From: CALXQW01 sp031553045
GTDB lineage: Bacteria > Verrucomicrobiota > Verrucomicrobiia > Opitutales > Intestinicryptomonadaceae
Assembly (NCBI GenBank): GCA_031553045.1
Contig: JAVBLZ010000001.1
Coordinates: forward strand, 1-64,000
Direction: 5' to 3'
DNA: 64,000 bases
Shown here: piece after piece, positions 17,255 to 26,288 of the stretch
How positions within the stretch are numbered: position 1 is the stretch's first letter
Layout: every line of letters begins with the position of its first letter
Notes under the pieces: generated by a model
Seen by the model: only the letters and a program-made list of their open reading frames with translations
What the model was told of the DNA's origin: nothing
Database searches by the model: none
Program-made: the position numbers and the translations under genes

Positions 17255-18358
17255 TCAAACATTGAACCTGAATAGCGCAACATCCCCGTCTGCAAAACGA
17301 TATTCTTTGCCTTCAAGCCTGTATTTACCGACATCTCTTGCCGCCGCAACAGAACCCGCCGCAACCAAATCGTCATAAGACACAACCTCCGCTTTGATGA
17401 AGCCTTTTTCAAAATCTGTATGAATTACGCCTGCGCACTGCGGCGCTGTCATACCCTTTACGAATGTCCAAGCCCTAGCTTCTTTTTCGCCGGCAGTGAA
17501 GTATGAGGCAAGACCGAGCAAGTCATAAGTGCGCCTTATGAGCTCAGAAACACCGCTATCTTTTGCGCCCATTTCTTGCAAAAACTCAATGCTTTCGGCT
17601 TTGGAAAGTTCACTCAATTCTTCCTCCAACTTTGCGCTAATACAGCAAGAAGTTGCACCGTGCTCTTTCACGGCAAATTGCGCAACACGCTTTACATATT
17701 CATTTGCTTCCGGGTCTGCGATATCGTCATCGCTGACGTTGCAAGCGTATATGACAGGCTTTGCCGACAGCAGGAAAAACGCCTTGATTCTTTCCATATC
17801 TTCCGGCGGCAAATCCATAGTGATTGCAGGCTTGTTCAAATTAAGATGCGCCACCAATTTTTCAAAAAGCTCAACATTTTTTACAGCTTCTTTATCATTG
17901 CCCTTGGCTTTGCGCCTATTGTTTTCAAGCTGTTTTTCACAGCTTTGCAAGTCTGCAAGTATGAGCTCTGTGGTGATAATTTCAATATCCCTGATTGGGT
18001 CAACCGCACCCACGCTGTGCAAAATATCGTCATTTTCAAAACACCTTACAACGTGCACTATTGCGTCAACCTCCCTGATGTTTGCCAAGAATTTATTACC
18101 CAAACCTTCGCCCTTGCTAGCCCCCGCAACCAAGCCCGCTATATCCACAAACTCGACAGCCGCCGGAATTATGACGGCGGTCTTCGCAATTTTTGAGAGC
18201 GTAACAAGACGCTCATCCGGAACTTCAACCACGCCCACATTGGGCTCTATGGTGCAGAATGGATAATTTGCCGCCTCCGCCTTTCTGGTCCTCGTGAGGG
18301 CGTTAAATAAAGTGCTTTTACCGACATTCGGTAAACCAACAATGCCTGCTTTTAACAT
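17255..18358 (-). CDS. ychF: Ribosome-associated GTPase/ATPase YchF (OLA1 family)
   Basis: A 367-aa universally conserved Obg-related P-loop NTPase that binds ribosomes and prefers ATP. The Walker A/G1 motif is GLPNVGKSTLFNALT at residues 7-21, then NYPFCTIEPNVGVVEVPD. G3 is DIAGLVAGASKGEGLGNKFL. The NxxE-type specificity site is YACNVSDDD instead of NKxD, as expected for YchF. The C-terminal TGS domain includes LLGLASYFTAGEKEARAW and HTDFEKGFIKAEVV. The length is typical (363-367 aa). It is co-transcribed with purM upstream (8-base gap) and resB downstream (2-base gap). Confidence 0.97.
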   Translation of the reverse strand: MLKAGIVGLPNVGKSTLFNALTRTRKAEAANYPFCTIEPNVGVVEVPDERLVTLSKIAKTAVIIPAAVEFVDIAGLVAGASKGEGLGNKFLANIREVDAIVHVVRCFENDDILHSVGAVDPIRDIEIITTELILADLQSCEKQLENNRRKAKGNDKEAVKNVELFEKLVAHLNLNKPAITMDLPPEDMERIKAFFLLSAKPVIYACNVSDDDIADPEANEYVKRVAQFAVKEHGATSCCISAKLEEELSELSKAESIEFLQEMGAKDSGVSELIRRTYDLLGLASYFTAGEKEARAWTFVKGMTAPQCAGVIHTDFEKGFIKAEVVSYDDLVAAGSVAAARDVGKYRLEGKEYRFADGDVALFRFNV

Positions 18359-18366
18359 AAAATATC

Positions 18367-19575
18367 CTAATCTCTTGGACCGTATTCAAGGGTTGCGCCG
18401 CCTGAAGAAATGGTCAGATGGTTTTTGCCGTCAGGGCGTTTAGACTTTTGAGTTTCGCCGATAATATCGGCGTCTATGCCGAAAGATTTTGCTATGGCTA
18501 TAACTTTTTTTGCGTCTTCAAAATTGCAATAAACTTCCATCCTATGACCCATGTTATAGACTTCAAACATCTCTTTAAGGCTGGTTTTGCTTGCCTTTTG
18601 TATGGCGTCAAAAATAGGCGGAATTGGCAGCAGACTATCTTTCACAAAGTGAACATTCTTGCCGAAACGCAGACATTTTGTCTGCCCGCCGCCCGAGCAG
18701 TGCACCAGCCCTTTTACCAAGCCCTTGTGCTTTTTTAGAAGCCTTAAAATTACGGGCGCATAAGTGCGAGTTGGCGAGAGTATCGCCTGAGCAATGGTCA
18801 TATTTGAATTTGGCAGTTTGTCCGCAAATTTATATGGACCGCAATACACTAAGCTTTTTTTCGTATTAGAATCAAAAGTTTCAGGATATTTTTTTGCGTA
18901 GTGCTTGCAAAGCATGTCATGCCTTGCGCTGGTTAGCCCGTTTGAGCCTATGCCGCTATTTTCAGCGTCTTCATAAATTGCCCTGCCGTATGAAGCAAGG
19001 CCAACTATCGCCAAGCCGGGCTTTATGTTGCGCCCCGTAATGACATCTTTGCGATTCATAACGGCTGTCGCACAGGAATCAACTACCACGACCCCCGTCA
19101 AGTCGCCGACATCCGCAGTTTCGCCGCCGCCAGAAAAAACCTTCACGCCCAATTTGCGGAGCTTATGCAAAAATTCTTCAGAGCCGTTGATAAGCTCTGC
19201 AAGCGGCTTTGCGCCGAAGTTGACGGCGTTTCTGTTGACTGTGTTTGAAATCAAAATGCGTTCAACAGCGCCTATGCAAAGCAAGTCGTCTATATTCATC
19301 ACAAGCGAGTCTTGCGATATACCCCTGAATACAGAGGCGTCGCCGGTTTCTTTGTAATACAAATATGCTATGATGGATTTTGTGCCGCTACCGTCGGAAT
19401 GTATCACGTTGCACTTTTGTTTTGAGCCCGTAAGATAATCTTCTGTTATTTTGCAGAATGCGCCTTCAAAAAGCCCCCTATCCAATTTATCGACCGCCGC
19501 ATGTACTTCTTCCTTGCCTGCGGACACGCCCCTCATGGCATATCTGCCAACTTTTGTTTTTATTTTTTTCGACAT
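18367..19575 (-). CDS. purM: Phosphoribosylformylglycinamidine cyclo-ligase (AIR synthase), long form
   Basis: A 402-aa purine biosynthesis enzyme that closes formylglycinamidine ribonucleotide to aminoimidazole ribonucleotide using ATP. The PurM signatures are HSDGSGTKSIIAYLYYKETG, then NIDDLLCIGA, GGETADVGDL, the glycine-rich LVHCSGGGQTKCLRFGKN and VYNMGHRMEVYC. It is longer than E. coli PurM (345 aa) and resembles the ~390-aa type I recall from Bacteroidetes. It sits two bases after thrH and eight before ychF. No other pur gene is adjacent; guaB is about 40 kb away in this window. Confidence 0.9.
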   Translation of the reverse strand: MSKKIKTKVGRYAMRGVSAGKEEVHAAVDKLDRGLFEGAFCKITEDYLTGSKQKCNVIHSDGSGTKSIIAYLYYKETGDASVFRGISQDSLVMNIDDLLCIGAVERILISNTVNRNAVNFGAKPLAELINGSEEFLHKLRKLGVKVFSGGGETADVGDLTGVVVVDSCATAVMNRKDVITGRNIKPGLAIVGLASYGRAIYEDAENSGIGSNGLTSARHDMLCKHYAKKYPETFDSNTKKSLVYCGPYKFADKLPNSNMTIAQAILSPTRTYAPVILRLLKKHKGLVKGLVHCSGGGQTKCLRFGKNVHFVKDSLLPIPPIFDAIQKASKTSLKEMFEVYNMGHRMEVYCNFEDAKKVIAIAKSFGIDADIIGETQKSKRPDGKNHLTISSGGATLEYGPRD

Positions 19576-19577
19576 TT

Positions 19578-20183
19578 TTATTTTATAAATTTTTCAAATT
19601 CTTTTTTTAAAGAAGCGTAATCATACGCCACGGGCAAATCGCTATTGTCTGAGGCGAATTTTTCCGTGGGTCTGAAAAGCACTGCGGAATCCGCCGCCCT
19701 TAGCATAGACAAATCATTGTAAGAGTCTCCAGCAGCGATAACATTAAAGTTGATTTTTTTAAGAGCCTCTACAGAGTGCTTTTTCTGGTCTTGCATGCGC
19801 AGTTTGTAGCCTGAAATCATGTTTTTTTCATCTACCAAAAGCTCATGGCAAAACAGCGTAGGATAATCCAACTTTTTCATTATTGGATTGGCGAACTGAC
19901 AAAATGTGTCGGAAAGTATTATTACTGGGGCAATGCTTTTAAGCCAGCCATAAAATTCTTTGGCGCCTTCAAGCGGGTCAAGCGTTGAAATCACATTCTG
20001 AATATCTGAAAGCGTTATGTTGTGTTTGGATAAAATATCCATGCGATAGTGCATAAGCTTGTCATAATCGGGCTCATCCCTAGTTGTACGGCGAAGCTCA
20101 GGAATGCCTGTCTTTTCAGCAACAGCCACCCAAATTTCCGGTATTAATACGCCTTCCAAATCTAAAGTAAAAATATTCATCAT
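19578..20183 (-). CDS. thrH: ThrH-type phosphoserine phosphatase / homoserine phosphotransferase
   Basis: A 201-aa HAD-superfamily protein. It opens NIFTLDLEGVLIPEIWVAV, where DLEG replaces the usual DxDGT, the hallmark of ThrH. The other motifs are VIILSDTFCQF (motif II Ser), QDQKKHSVEALKK (motif III Lys) and AAGDSYNDLSML (motif IV). In Pseudomonas ThrH dephosphorylates phosphoserine and can pass the phosphate to homoserine, linking serine and threonine biosynthesis. The start ATGATG overlaps the TGA of the upstream TolB-like gene, so translation is likely coupled. The second ATG (20180) is an equally possible start. Confidence 0.93.
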   Translation of the reverse strand: MMNIFTLDLEGVLIPEIWVAVAEKTGIPELRRTTRDEPDYDKLMHYRMDILSKHNITLSDIQNVISTLDPLEGAKEFYGWLKSIAPVIILSDTFCQFANPIMKKLDYPTLFCHELLVDEKNMISGYKLRMQDQKKHSVEALKKINFNVIAAGDSYNDLSMLRAADSAVLFRPTEKFASDNSDLPVAYDYASLKKEFEKFIK

Positions 20184-21388
20184 CTGTTGGGATAGAAGAA
20201 TGATGATTCGCTGGCGCTGCCAAATTCTGCAGAATGCAAGCGTGTCTGTTTGCCCGTTTCAGAATCTACAATCCAAAGAGATTTGGACGCCCCATTTGTC
20301 TTTGTGCAGATTAAATGCCTGCCGTCATTAAGCCATGTTGGCCAAGAGGTGTTTGAATCTGAAGTGATGAATCTGGAAGATCTTTTTGCCTGTTCATAAA
20401 GCGCAATTTGAAAACCTTTGCCAACGGCTGCAGTGAACGCTATTTTACCAGTGTCAACAGGATTCCAAGCGGGCTCAGAGCAATAGCGGCTGATGTTTGT
20501 ATTCACGACACTTGCCTTGCCGCCGGTTGCGGGCATGGTGTAAATCCTAGGGCCGCCGTCAGGGTCCGACGAATATACAATGCTGTTGCCGTCGGGGGAA
20601 AAACTTACAGAAGCTTCAGTTGCGGAAGTTTTTGTAAGACGCTTAAATGTTTTAAGACCGGAATCCGCAATCCAGATTTCGGCATTGCCGCTTGAAGAAA
20701 GCACCATGGCAATCTTGCTGCCGTTGGGGCTGTATGCGCCGCCAGTGTTGCTGCCCTTATAAGAAGCCAATGTGCGGCGTGTTTTTGTGTTCAAATTAAT
20801 TTCAAACAAATCCATAAAACCGCTTCTGAAATAACCCGTATAAGAAATTTTAGAGCCGTCCGGAGATATGTGCGGCATCATAGAATCACTTGGGTCATTG
20901 GTAACGGAGCGTATCTTTTGAAAGCCAATATCGGAAATATAAATCTGAGAAGCACCCTTGCCCTTTGAATAGGTAAAAGCCACTGTGCCAGAAAAATACC
21001 CCGCCGTGCCTACGGTGGCAAGACAAGCGGAGTCGCAAGCTTTCATGAGCGCACTTTGCCAATCGGAACCGGTATAGGTTTTTGCGGCGTCTCTTGCGCC
21101 CTTGATAGAAAGAGTTATTGCGCCCGAAGCGTCTTTTGAAAACGTAAAGACAAACTGCGCATTTGCGGCAGGCGTAAGATTGAAACTGCCGTGTGTTGCC
21201 AAAACCCTTTTTGCAAGAGCCTCAACATCCGGACTCGTAGAGACGACCGCTATGCGATAAACGGGAACGTTGAGCTTGTTGCCGTCGGTGGTAACGGTTC
21301 CTGCGTCATAAGCTTTTTGAGCGTTTACGCCACATGCAAAAAACGCCGCAAAAGTTAAAATTGAAATCAAAAATTTTCTCCTAAACAT
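20180..21388 (-). CDS. TolB-like secreted beta-propeller protein
   Basis: A 402-aa exported protein. The signal peptide is RRKFLISILTFAAFFACGVNA, cleaved near VNA|QKA. An N-terminal TolB-like alpha/beta domain (about 25-150: VYRIAVVSTSPDVEALAKRV) is followed by repeated PD40 blades with SPDGS/SPNGS signatures: HISPDGSKISYTGYF, AYSPNGSKIAMVL, FSPDGNSIVYSSD. In Gram-negatives TolB works with Pal in the periplasm, but no tol/pal gene is next to it, so the role in envelope maintenance is inferred from fold only. ATG at 21388 fits the signal peptide best; an upstream in-frame start at 21451 adds 21 unlikely residues. It is the first gene of a six-gene operon and overlaps thrH by four bases. Confidence 0.83.
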   Translation of the reverse strand: MFRRKFLISILTFAAFFACGVNAQKAYDAGTVTTDGNKLNVPVYRIAVVSTSPDVEALAKRVLATHGSFNLTPAANAQFVFTFSKDASGAITLSIKGARDAAKTYTGSDWQSALMKACDSACLATVGTAGYFSGTVAFTYSKGKGASQIYISDIGFQKIRSVTNDPSDSMMPHISPDGSKISYTGYFRSGFMDLFEINLNTKTRRTLASYKGSNTGGAYSPNGSKIAMVLSSSGNAEIWIADSGLKTFKRLTKTSATEASVSFSPDGNSIVYSSDPDGGPRIYTMPATGGKASVVNTNISRYCSEPAWNPVDTGKIAFTAAVGKGFQIALYEQAKRSSRFITSDSNTSWPTWLNDGRHLICTKTNGASKSLWIVDSETGKQTRLHSAEFGSASESSFFYPNR

Positions 21389-21514
21389 ATTAAGGGTCAG
21401 TTCTAAATTACATATAGAGCTTTTCAACACTTTTATTAATTTTTTTTTCAAAAGTTTTTACTTGCTAAGATGAACATCTGCTTATAGCTAGTTTAGGATT
21501 GTATTTGTTTATGT

Positions 21515-23089
21515 ATGGGGTTTGATTTTGAAATATCTTTTGGGAATGGAATAAAAAAGTCGGCATTGTTTTTTTGCGCCTTTTTTTCTGCACTTTTTGC
21601 GCTGGCACAGATAGATGATGCGAACTCTCAAAGCGCAAGCTCAATGACGCTTCAAAAGGCGATAGACTCCGCCCTCAAGACAAACCTAAAGCTTGTCTAT
21701 GAGCGTTATAACCCTGAAATCGCAAAACAAAATCTTGAAATCGCAAAGGCGGAGTATGACCCAAGGTTTAATTTTTCGACAGGCTATTCCGCAAGGGTGC
21801 AGCCTTTGGCGTCTTCCGCCTTAGACGGCTCTACAAAGCCGGAATCAGACGCTTTTAATTACAAATTCAGCGTGCTTCAAAAGGTCTCAACGGGCGGGCA
21901 AATCTCTTTGAGTACGGCGATGAACAGGGCAACCACAAACTCGACTTATTCCAGTTTAAATCCGGATTACACTTCAAACTTGGGCGTTGAAATTGCACAA
22001 CCCATTTTAAAGGGTGCGGGCTTTACTGTGAATCTGGCAGCAATATCGTCGGCGAGTTCTTTTCGCAGGCAGTCTGAGTTGGAACTCAGGAAAAAAGTTT
22101 TAGACACAATTTTAGAAACTGAAGTCGCATTTTGGAATTTGGCGGCAGCCTATGAGTTTAAACTTTTGCGCAAGTCTAATTTGGAGCTTGCAAAGCGTCT
22201 GCTTGACGAAAATTTTGAAAAGCACCGTCTTGGGCTTCTCCGCAAACAAGACGTGATACAAGCTGAGGCAAACTTGGCGTCTGAAGAAGAAGAAATGATT
22301 TTGGCGGAACAGCTAATAGCAAACCGCACAGATGCCCTGCTTTCTTCTATGGGTGAACTCAGGTTTGACGGCAACGCCTTTTTTGACGTTGGCGCCCTCC
22401 CTCAGGAAAACCTGCCTTTGCCGAATTTTAGGCGTGTAATAGACGGCGCAATAGCCTTTGATTTGGATTTGCAAATACAAATGGAAATTGTCTCCAGAGC
22501 AGAGCTTGACAGGCTTGTTGCCGAGCAAAATTTAAACCCGACACTGAATGTGGTTGCGGGCGCATATCTAAACGGCAGAGACGGTGAATTTGGCGGCGCT
22601 TATGATTCTACAATCAATGCCAAGGGGCATCAGTGGAACGCCGGTTTGGAGCTTTCATTCCCGTGGGATTTGCGTGAAGAATACGCAAGAGACGCCAAAG
22701 CCGCAATATCTTTAAGGCAAACGCAAATCAACATGGCGTTCATACAACAGACACTAATGCTGACTTTACGCACTGCGTACCGAGACCTTGAAGCAGGTTT
22801 GGAAAGAAAAAAATCTACGGAAATTTCTCTGCGTTTGAATGAGGAATCTTTCAACCAACAGAAAGCTCTTTATGACTCCGGACTGATTACTTTTAGAGAT
22901 GTTATGCAAGCGCAAAGAGATTTGGATTTGGCAAAGCGCAGACACTTGGACGCAATTTATACAATAGTCATCAACAACGCAAAACTATCCCGTTTAGACG
23001 GCTCAATACTTTTGCGGCACGGCTTTGCCTGGGGTGATTTAAAAGCGGCGGAATCCGTCCCCACCGACGTAAAATTCAGGAGAAATTAA
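21515..23089 (+). CDS. TolC-family outer-membrane efflux protein
   Basis: A 524-aa outer-membrane channel. The signal-like region is KKSALFFCAFFSALFALAQ. The first repeat of the TolC fold starts with MTLQKAIDSALKTNLKLVYERY and continues with a long helical hairpin (RKKVLDTILETEVAFWNLAAAYEF; LRKQDVIQAEANLASEEEE). The second repeat shows LNPTLNVVAGAYLNG, then AAISLRQTQINMAFIQQTL and DSGLITFRDVMQAQRDLDLAK. The last is the typical YxxGxxxxxDvLxAQ-like outer-membrane factor signature. It starts an operon with adaptor, ATPase and permease. No Shine-Dalgarno is evident at ATG 21515. It would form the outer exit duct for the exporter. Confidence 0.9.
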   Translation: MGFDFEISFGNGIKKSALFFCAFFSALFALAQIDDANSQSASSMTLQKAIDSALKTNLKLVYERYNPEIAKQNLEIAKAEYDPRFNFSTGYSARVQPLASSALDGSTKPESDAFNYKFSVLQKVSTGGQISLSTAMNRATTNSTYSSLNPDYTSNLGVEIAQPILKGAGFTVNLAAISSASSFRRQSELELRKKVLDTILETEVAFWNLAAAYEFKLLRKSNLELAKRLLDENFEKHRLGLLRKQDVIQAEANLASEEEEMILAEQLIANRTDALLSSMGELRFDGNAFFDVGALPQENLPLPNFRRVIDGAIAFDLDLQIQMEIVSRAELDRLVAEQNLNPTLNVVAGAYLNGRDGEFGGAYDSTINAKGHQWNAGLELSFPWDLREEYARDAKAAISLRQTQINMAFIQQTLMLTLRTAYRDLEAGLERKKSTEISLRLNEESFNQQKALYDSGLITFRDVMQAQRDLDLAKRRHLDAIYTIVINNAKLSRLDGSILLRHGFAWGDLKAAESVPTDVKFRRN

Positions 23090-23106
23090 AACTATTTGAA
23101 AACTTT

Positions 23107-24255
23107 ATGATTAAAAAAACAATTTTAACATTGCTTGTGCTTGGTGTGGTGGGCGGACTCACCTACTGGCTAAGCGTATATTTTCTGGAGCGCAAAAGGC
23201 TTGAGAATCTGGACACCACCCCCACGACAGAGTCCAAGCTTGTAACAATAAATGAGGTTGTGTCTTCATCGGGGATTGTGGAGCCGCTTGACAGCACGGA
23301 AGTGCGTTCGGAAATCAACGGTAAAATCTCTGAAATACTGGTAAAAAATGGAGACTTGGTAAAGCGTGAACAAATACTCATGGAGCTTGACAGGATAACC
23401 TGGCAAAGCGATGAGACAAGGGCTTCCAACGAATATCAGATTCAGAAATTCAATCTGGAAAAAGCAACCCGAGACTTCAACAGACAAAAGGAACTCAAAA
23501 GCAAGGGCTATGCCATAGAAAAAGATTATCAGGATGCCGAAACAGATTTCCAAAAATCGCAAATACAGCTTGCCGTTGCGAAGGCAGCGTGGGATAAATC
23601 TTTAGACAACCTTTCAAAGACCACAATACGCGCCCCGCAAGACGGCATTATCACAGACCTAACGGTAAATCCCGGTCAGGTTATTGTAGGTGCGGGTTCT
23701 GTAAGCCAAGGCACTTTGCTCATGAAAGTCAGCGACCTGGACAAGCTCTATGTTGAAGTAAAAATCAACGAGGTTGAGATAGCAAAAGTAAAGCCCGATT
23801 CCATTCCAAAAGTAACCTTTGACTCAATGCGTGAGACCCATTTTACGGGCCATATTTCTGAAATTTCACCCTATGCCGTCAACCAGACAAACGTCAGAGT
23901 TTTTCCAGTGAAAGTCATATTTGACGCCGACGGCAAAAACATAAGGCCTGGCATCAGCGCAAATGTGGAATTCCCTGTCAGCACGGCAACGAATGTATGC
24001 GGGCTCACGCTTTCTACGGTCTTTACGGAAAAAAATAAATCTTACGTATATGTCAGACACGGCGATTTGGACAATGTAACTTGGGAAAAACGCAAGGTTG
24101 AAATTGGCATAAGAAATATGGAATTTGTAGAGATAAAATCTGGAGTAAAAGTTGGCGAAGTTGTTGCGCTAACCAAACCCAAAAGCCTCAAAGAAGACAG
24201 TTCTAAACCCCGTGCGCAAGCGCAAGGCAGAGGCTCAAGCATCAGGTTTAATTAA
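23107..24255 (+). CDS. Periplasmic adaptor (MacA/HlyD-type membrane fusion protein)
   Basis: A 382-aa adaptor that bridges the inner-membrane MacB-like permease and the TolC-like channel. The N-terminal anchor is KKTILTLLVLGVVGGLTYWLSVYF. The first half-lipoyl motif is SGIVEPLDSTEVRSEINGKI with ILVKNGDLVKREQILMELD. A coiled hairpin spans about 100-165 (NRQKELKSKGYAIEKDYQDAE). The second half-lipoyl is TTIRAPQDGIITDLTVNPGQ. Beta-barrel and membrane-proximal domains follow (IRPGISANVEFPV). The TAA stop overlaps the ATPase ATG by one base. Confidence 0.93.
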   Translation: MIKKTILTLLVLGVVGGLTYWLSVYFLERKRLENLDTTPTTESKLVTINEVVSSSGIVEPLDSTEVRSEINGKISEILVKNGDLVKREQILMELDRITWQSDETRASNEYQIQKFNLEKATRDFNRQKELKSKGYAIEKDYQDAETDFQKSQIQLAVAKAAWDKSLDNLSKTTIRAPQDGIITDLTVNPGQVIVGAGSVSQGTLLMKVSDLDKLYVEVKINEVEIAKVKPDSIPKVTFDSMRETHFTGHISEISPYAVNQTNVRVFPVKVIFDADGKNIRPGISANVEFPVSTATNVCGLTLSTVFTEKNKSYVYVRHGDLDNVTWEKRKVEIGIRNMEFVEIKSGVKVGEVVALTKPKSLKEDSSKPRAQAQGRGSSIRFN

Positions 24256-25034
24256 TGGATAATCCTAAAGAGTATGTCCCAAAAGCAGGTGCTACGGCAA
24301 TCATAAAGACCGTTGACTTGCGCAAGATTTACAGAATCGGAGACGAAGATGTAAATGCTCTCAATGGCGTATCTATGCAAATTCATGAAAACGATTACGC
24401 CGTTATTTTAGGCTCGTCGGGCTCAGGCAAATCTACATTGATGCACATGTTGGGCTTCATGGATAAACCCAGCAAGGGCAAGATGTTTTTTGACGGCGTT
24501 GACGTTTCAAACATAAGCTCTTTAAAGCGTGCTTGGTATAGGTCTAACCGCATAGGTTTTGTGTTTCAGGCGTTCAACCTTTTGCCGAGGCTCACGGTTT
24601 TAAAAAATGTCATGTTGCCGTTTTCATATTCCAGAGACGGCACTGAAGATAGGCTTGCTTTGGCAAAAAAAGCTCTTGAAAGGGTCGGAATGCTTCATCG
24701 TGAGAATCACATACCAAGCCAGCTTTCAGGCGGGGAAAGGCAAAGGGTTGCCATTGCGAGGGCTTTGGTAAACAATCCTCGCATAATTTTTGCCGACGAA
24801 CCCACGGGAAATCTCGACACCAAAAATGTCGGTAAAATTTTGGATTTATTTAAAGATTTACACAACCAAGGGCAGACGATTGTCATGGTTACGCACGACC
24901 TTGGCGTTGCCTCGAAAGCCCACAGAATAATAAGAATGCAGGACGGTTTGATTGTGGAAGACTACCACAACGACCCTGAAAATTCCATACTCGCAGAAGC
25001 CTCGCACTTCGACAGGACAAGTTTACACAAATGA
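24255..25034 (+). CDS. ABC transporter ATP-binding protein (MacB/LolD class)
   Basis: A 259-aa ATPase subunit. Walker A is ILGSSGSGKSTLMHML, the Q-loop is FVFQAFNLLPRLTVLKNV, the ABC signature LSGGERQRVAIARALV, Walker B IIFADEPTGNLD, and the H-loop VMVTHD. The overall wording is that of the LolD/MacB class, which powers mechanotransmission-type exporters. It overlaps the permease gene by four bases (ATGA), consistent with a complex made in fixed proportion. It lacks the fused permease domain of E. coli MacB; here the two halves are separate polypeptides. Confidence 0.95.
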   Translation: MDNPKEYVPKAGATAIIKTVDLRKIYRIGDEDVNALNGVSMQIHENDYAVILGSSGSGKSTLMHMLGFMDKPSKGKMFFDGVDVSNISSLKRAWYRSNRIGFVFQAFNLLPRLTVLKNVMLPFSYSRDGTEDRLALAKKALERVGMLHRENHIPSQLSGGERQRVAIARALVNNPRIIFADEPTGNLDTKNVGKILDLFKDLHNQGQTIVMVTHDLGVASKAHRIIRMQDGLIVEDYHNDPENSILAEASHFDRTSLHK

Positions 25035-26272
25035 GATTCATTTTTGATTTTTTACACGGCATCATAAATGGGCTCGGAGAAATCTGGGCGCACAAGGTGC
25101 GCTCTATGCTTTCAATGGTGGGCATAATTTTGGGCGTCGCATCTTTGGTGGCAATGCTCACAATCGTTGAAAATTTGATGTCTAAATTTAAAATCGCTTT
25201 TGAAGATAGCGGCGGCGTGGAAACTTTTGAAATTTCCCCCCAAGACCCGCCTACGCATCAGGTAGAAATTGCGGGACTTTCAAAGGGTCTCAGGCTTGAA
25301 GATTGCGACGCAATTAAAGATTCCGTAAATTTAATTAGATACATATCGCCTTTTTCCTTCGTAACTTTCGACTTCATGAAGTACGAAAATGAAAACTTCG
25401 GCGTGGCAACAATAGCGGTAACTTCAGATTACCTTAATATAAACAACTATGAGGTAGCCTACGGCAGAAATTTTGGAGATTTAGATTACCAACAACATTC
25501 TCTCGTGGCAATATTGGGCTATGATGTTGCGTTGGCAAAATTTGAAAATCCTGAAAACGCTTTGGGCGGGGTTATAAAAATCAGGGGAATCCCATTTACC
25601 GTCATAGGCGTTGCACCAAAGTATGAATTTTTGATGGGGTCTTCAAACTCTTTACGCAGAAAAAACAGAGTTGTATTCATACCCGCAACAACCCACGCCA
25701 AACGCTTTAAGGGCGACACAAATATACAAAAAGTTTTTGTCAAAGTTGAAGACGCCACATATATAACCGACGCCGTCATGCAGATAGAAAACACTTTAAG
25801 ACAAACCCACAACGGCATTGAAGACTTTCAGGTGGCAACAAGAGAAGAAGCCTTGGCGCAATTCAAAAAAGTTGAAAGCCAATACATGTTCACAATGGGC
25901 AGTATCGCCTTTATTTCATTGATGGTGGGCGGCATAGGCATAATGAATGTCATGCTGGCGGTAATCAATGAGCGCATCAGAGAAATTGGCGTGCGAAAAT
26001 CTGTGGGCGCAAGGGGGATAGACATATTCATACAATTCCTTGCAGAAGCCGCCGTAATAAGCTTTTTAGGCGGCGTAATTGGCATGGCGGTCAGCATACT
26101 TTTAGTAAACCTGCTAAGTGGAATTACAGAGGAGGCTGCAAGCATGCCCGTGCCCTTCCACGCTATGATTAAAGGTTTTTCTTTCAGCGTTATTGTGGGC
26201 TTGGTTTCCGGCATATACCCCGCCGTACGCGCCGCAAGGTTAGACCCAATAGAGGCTCTGCGTTGCGAATAA
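25031..26272 (+). CDS. MacB/FtsX-type ABC permease
   Basis: A 413-aa inner-membrane permease. N-terminal helix: HKVRSMLSMVGIILGVASLVAMLTI. A ~230-aa periplasmic MacB_PCD domain follows (ISPFSFVTFDFMKYENENFG, ALGGVIKIRGIPFTVIGVAP). The C-terminal FtsX part has three helices and the conserved AVINERIREIGVRKSVGARG and SGIYPAVRAARLDPIEALR. With the upstream TolC, adaptor and ATPase genes it forms a complete tripartite exporter; substrates of such systems include macrolides, peptides, lipopeptides and toxins. Which applies here is unknown. Confidence 0.95.
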   Translation: MRFIFDFLHGIINGLGEIWAHKVRSMLSMVGIILGVASLVAMLTIVENLMSKFKIAFEDSGGVETFEISPQDPPTHQVEIAGLSKGLRLEDCDAIKDSVNLIRYISPFSFVTFDFMKYENENFGVATIAVTSDYLNINNYEVAYGRNFGDLDYQQHSLVAILGYDVALAKFENPENALGGVIKIRGIPFTVIGVAPKYEFLMGSSNSLRRKNRVVFIPATTHAKRFKGDTNIQKVFVKVEDATYITDAVMQIENTLRQTHNGIEDFQVATREEALAQFKKVESQYMFTMGSIAFISLMVGGIGIMNVMLAVINERIREIGVRKSVGARGIDIFIQFLAEAAVISFLGGVIGMAVSILLVNLLSGITEEAASMPVPFHAMIKGFSFSVIVGLVSGIYPAVRAARLDPIEALRCE

Positions 26273-26288
26273 GCTTACATGAATTAGG

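Noticed and set aside
17529..18266. Long plus-strand frames (up to 245 codons) opposite ychF
   Set aside because: ychF is unmistakable on the minus strand; the opposite frames are serine/leucine-rich shadows.
20180..21388. Tol-Pal system
   Set aside because: Only a TolB-like propeller is present; no tolQ, tolR, tolA or pal gene is near.
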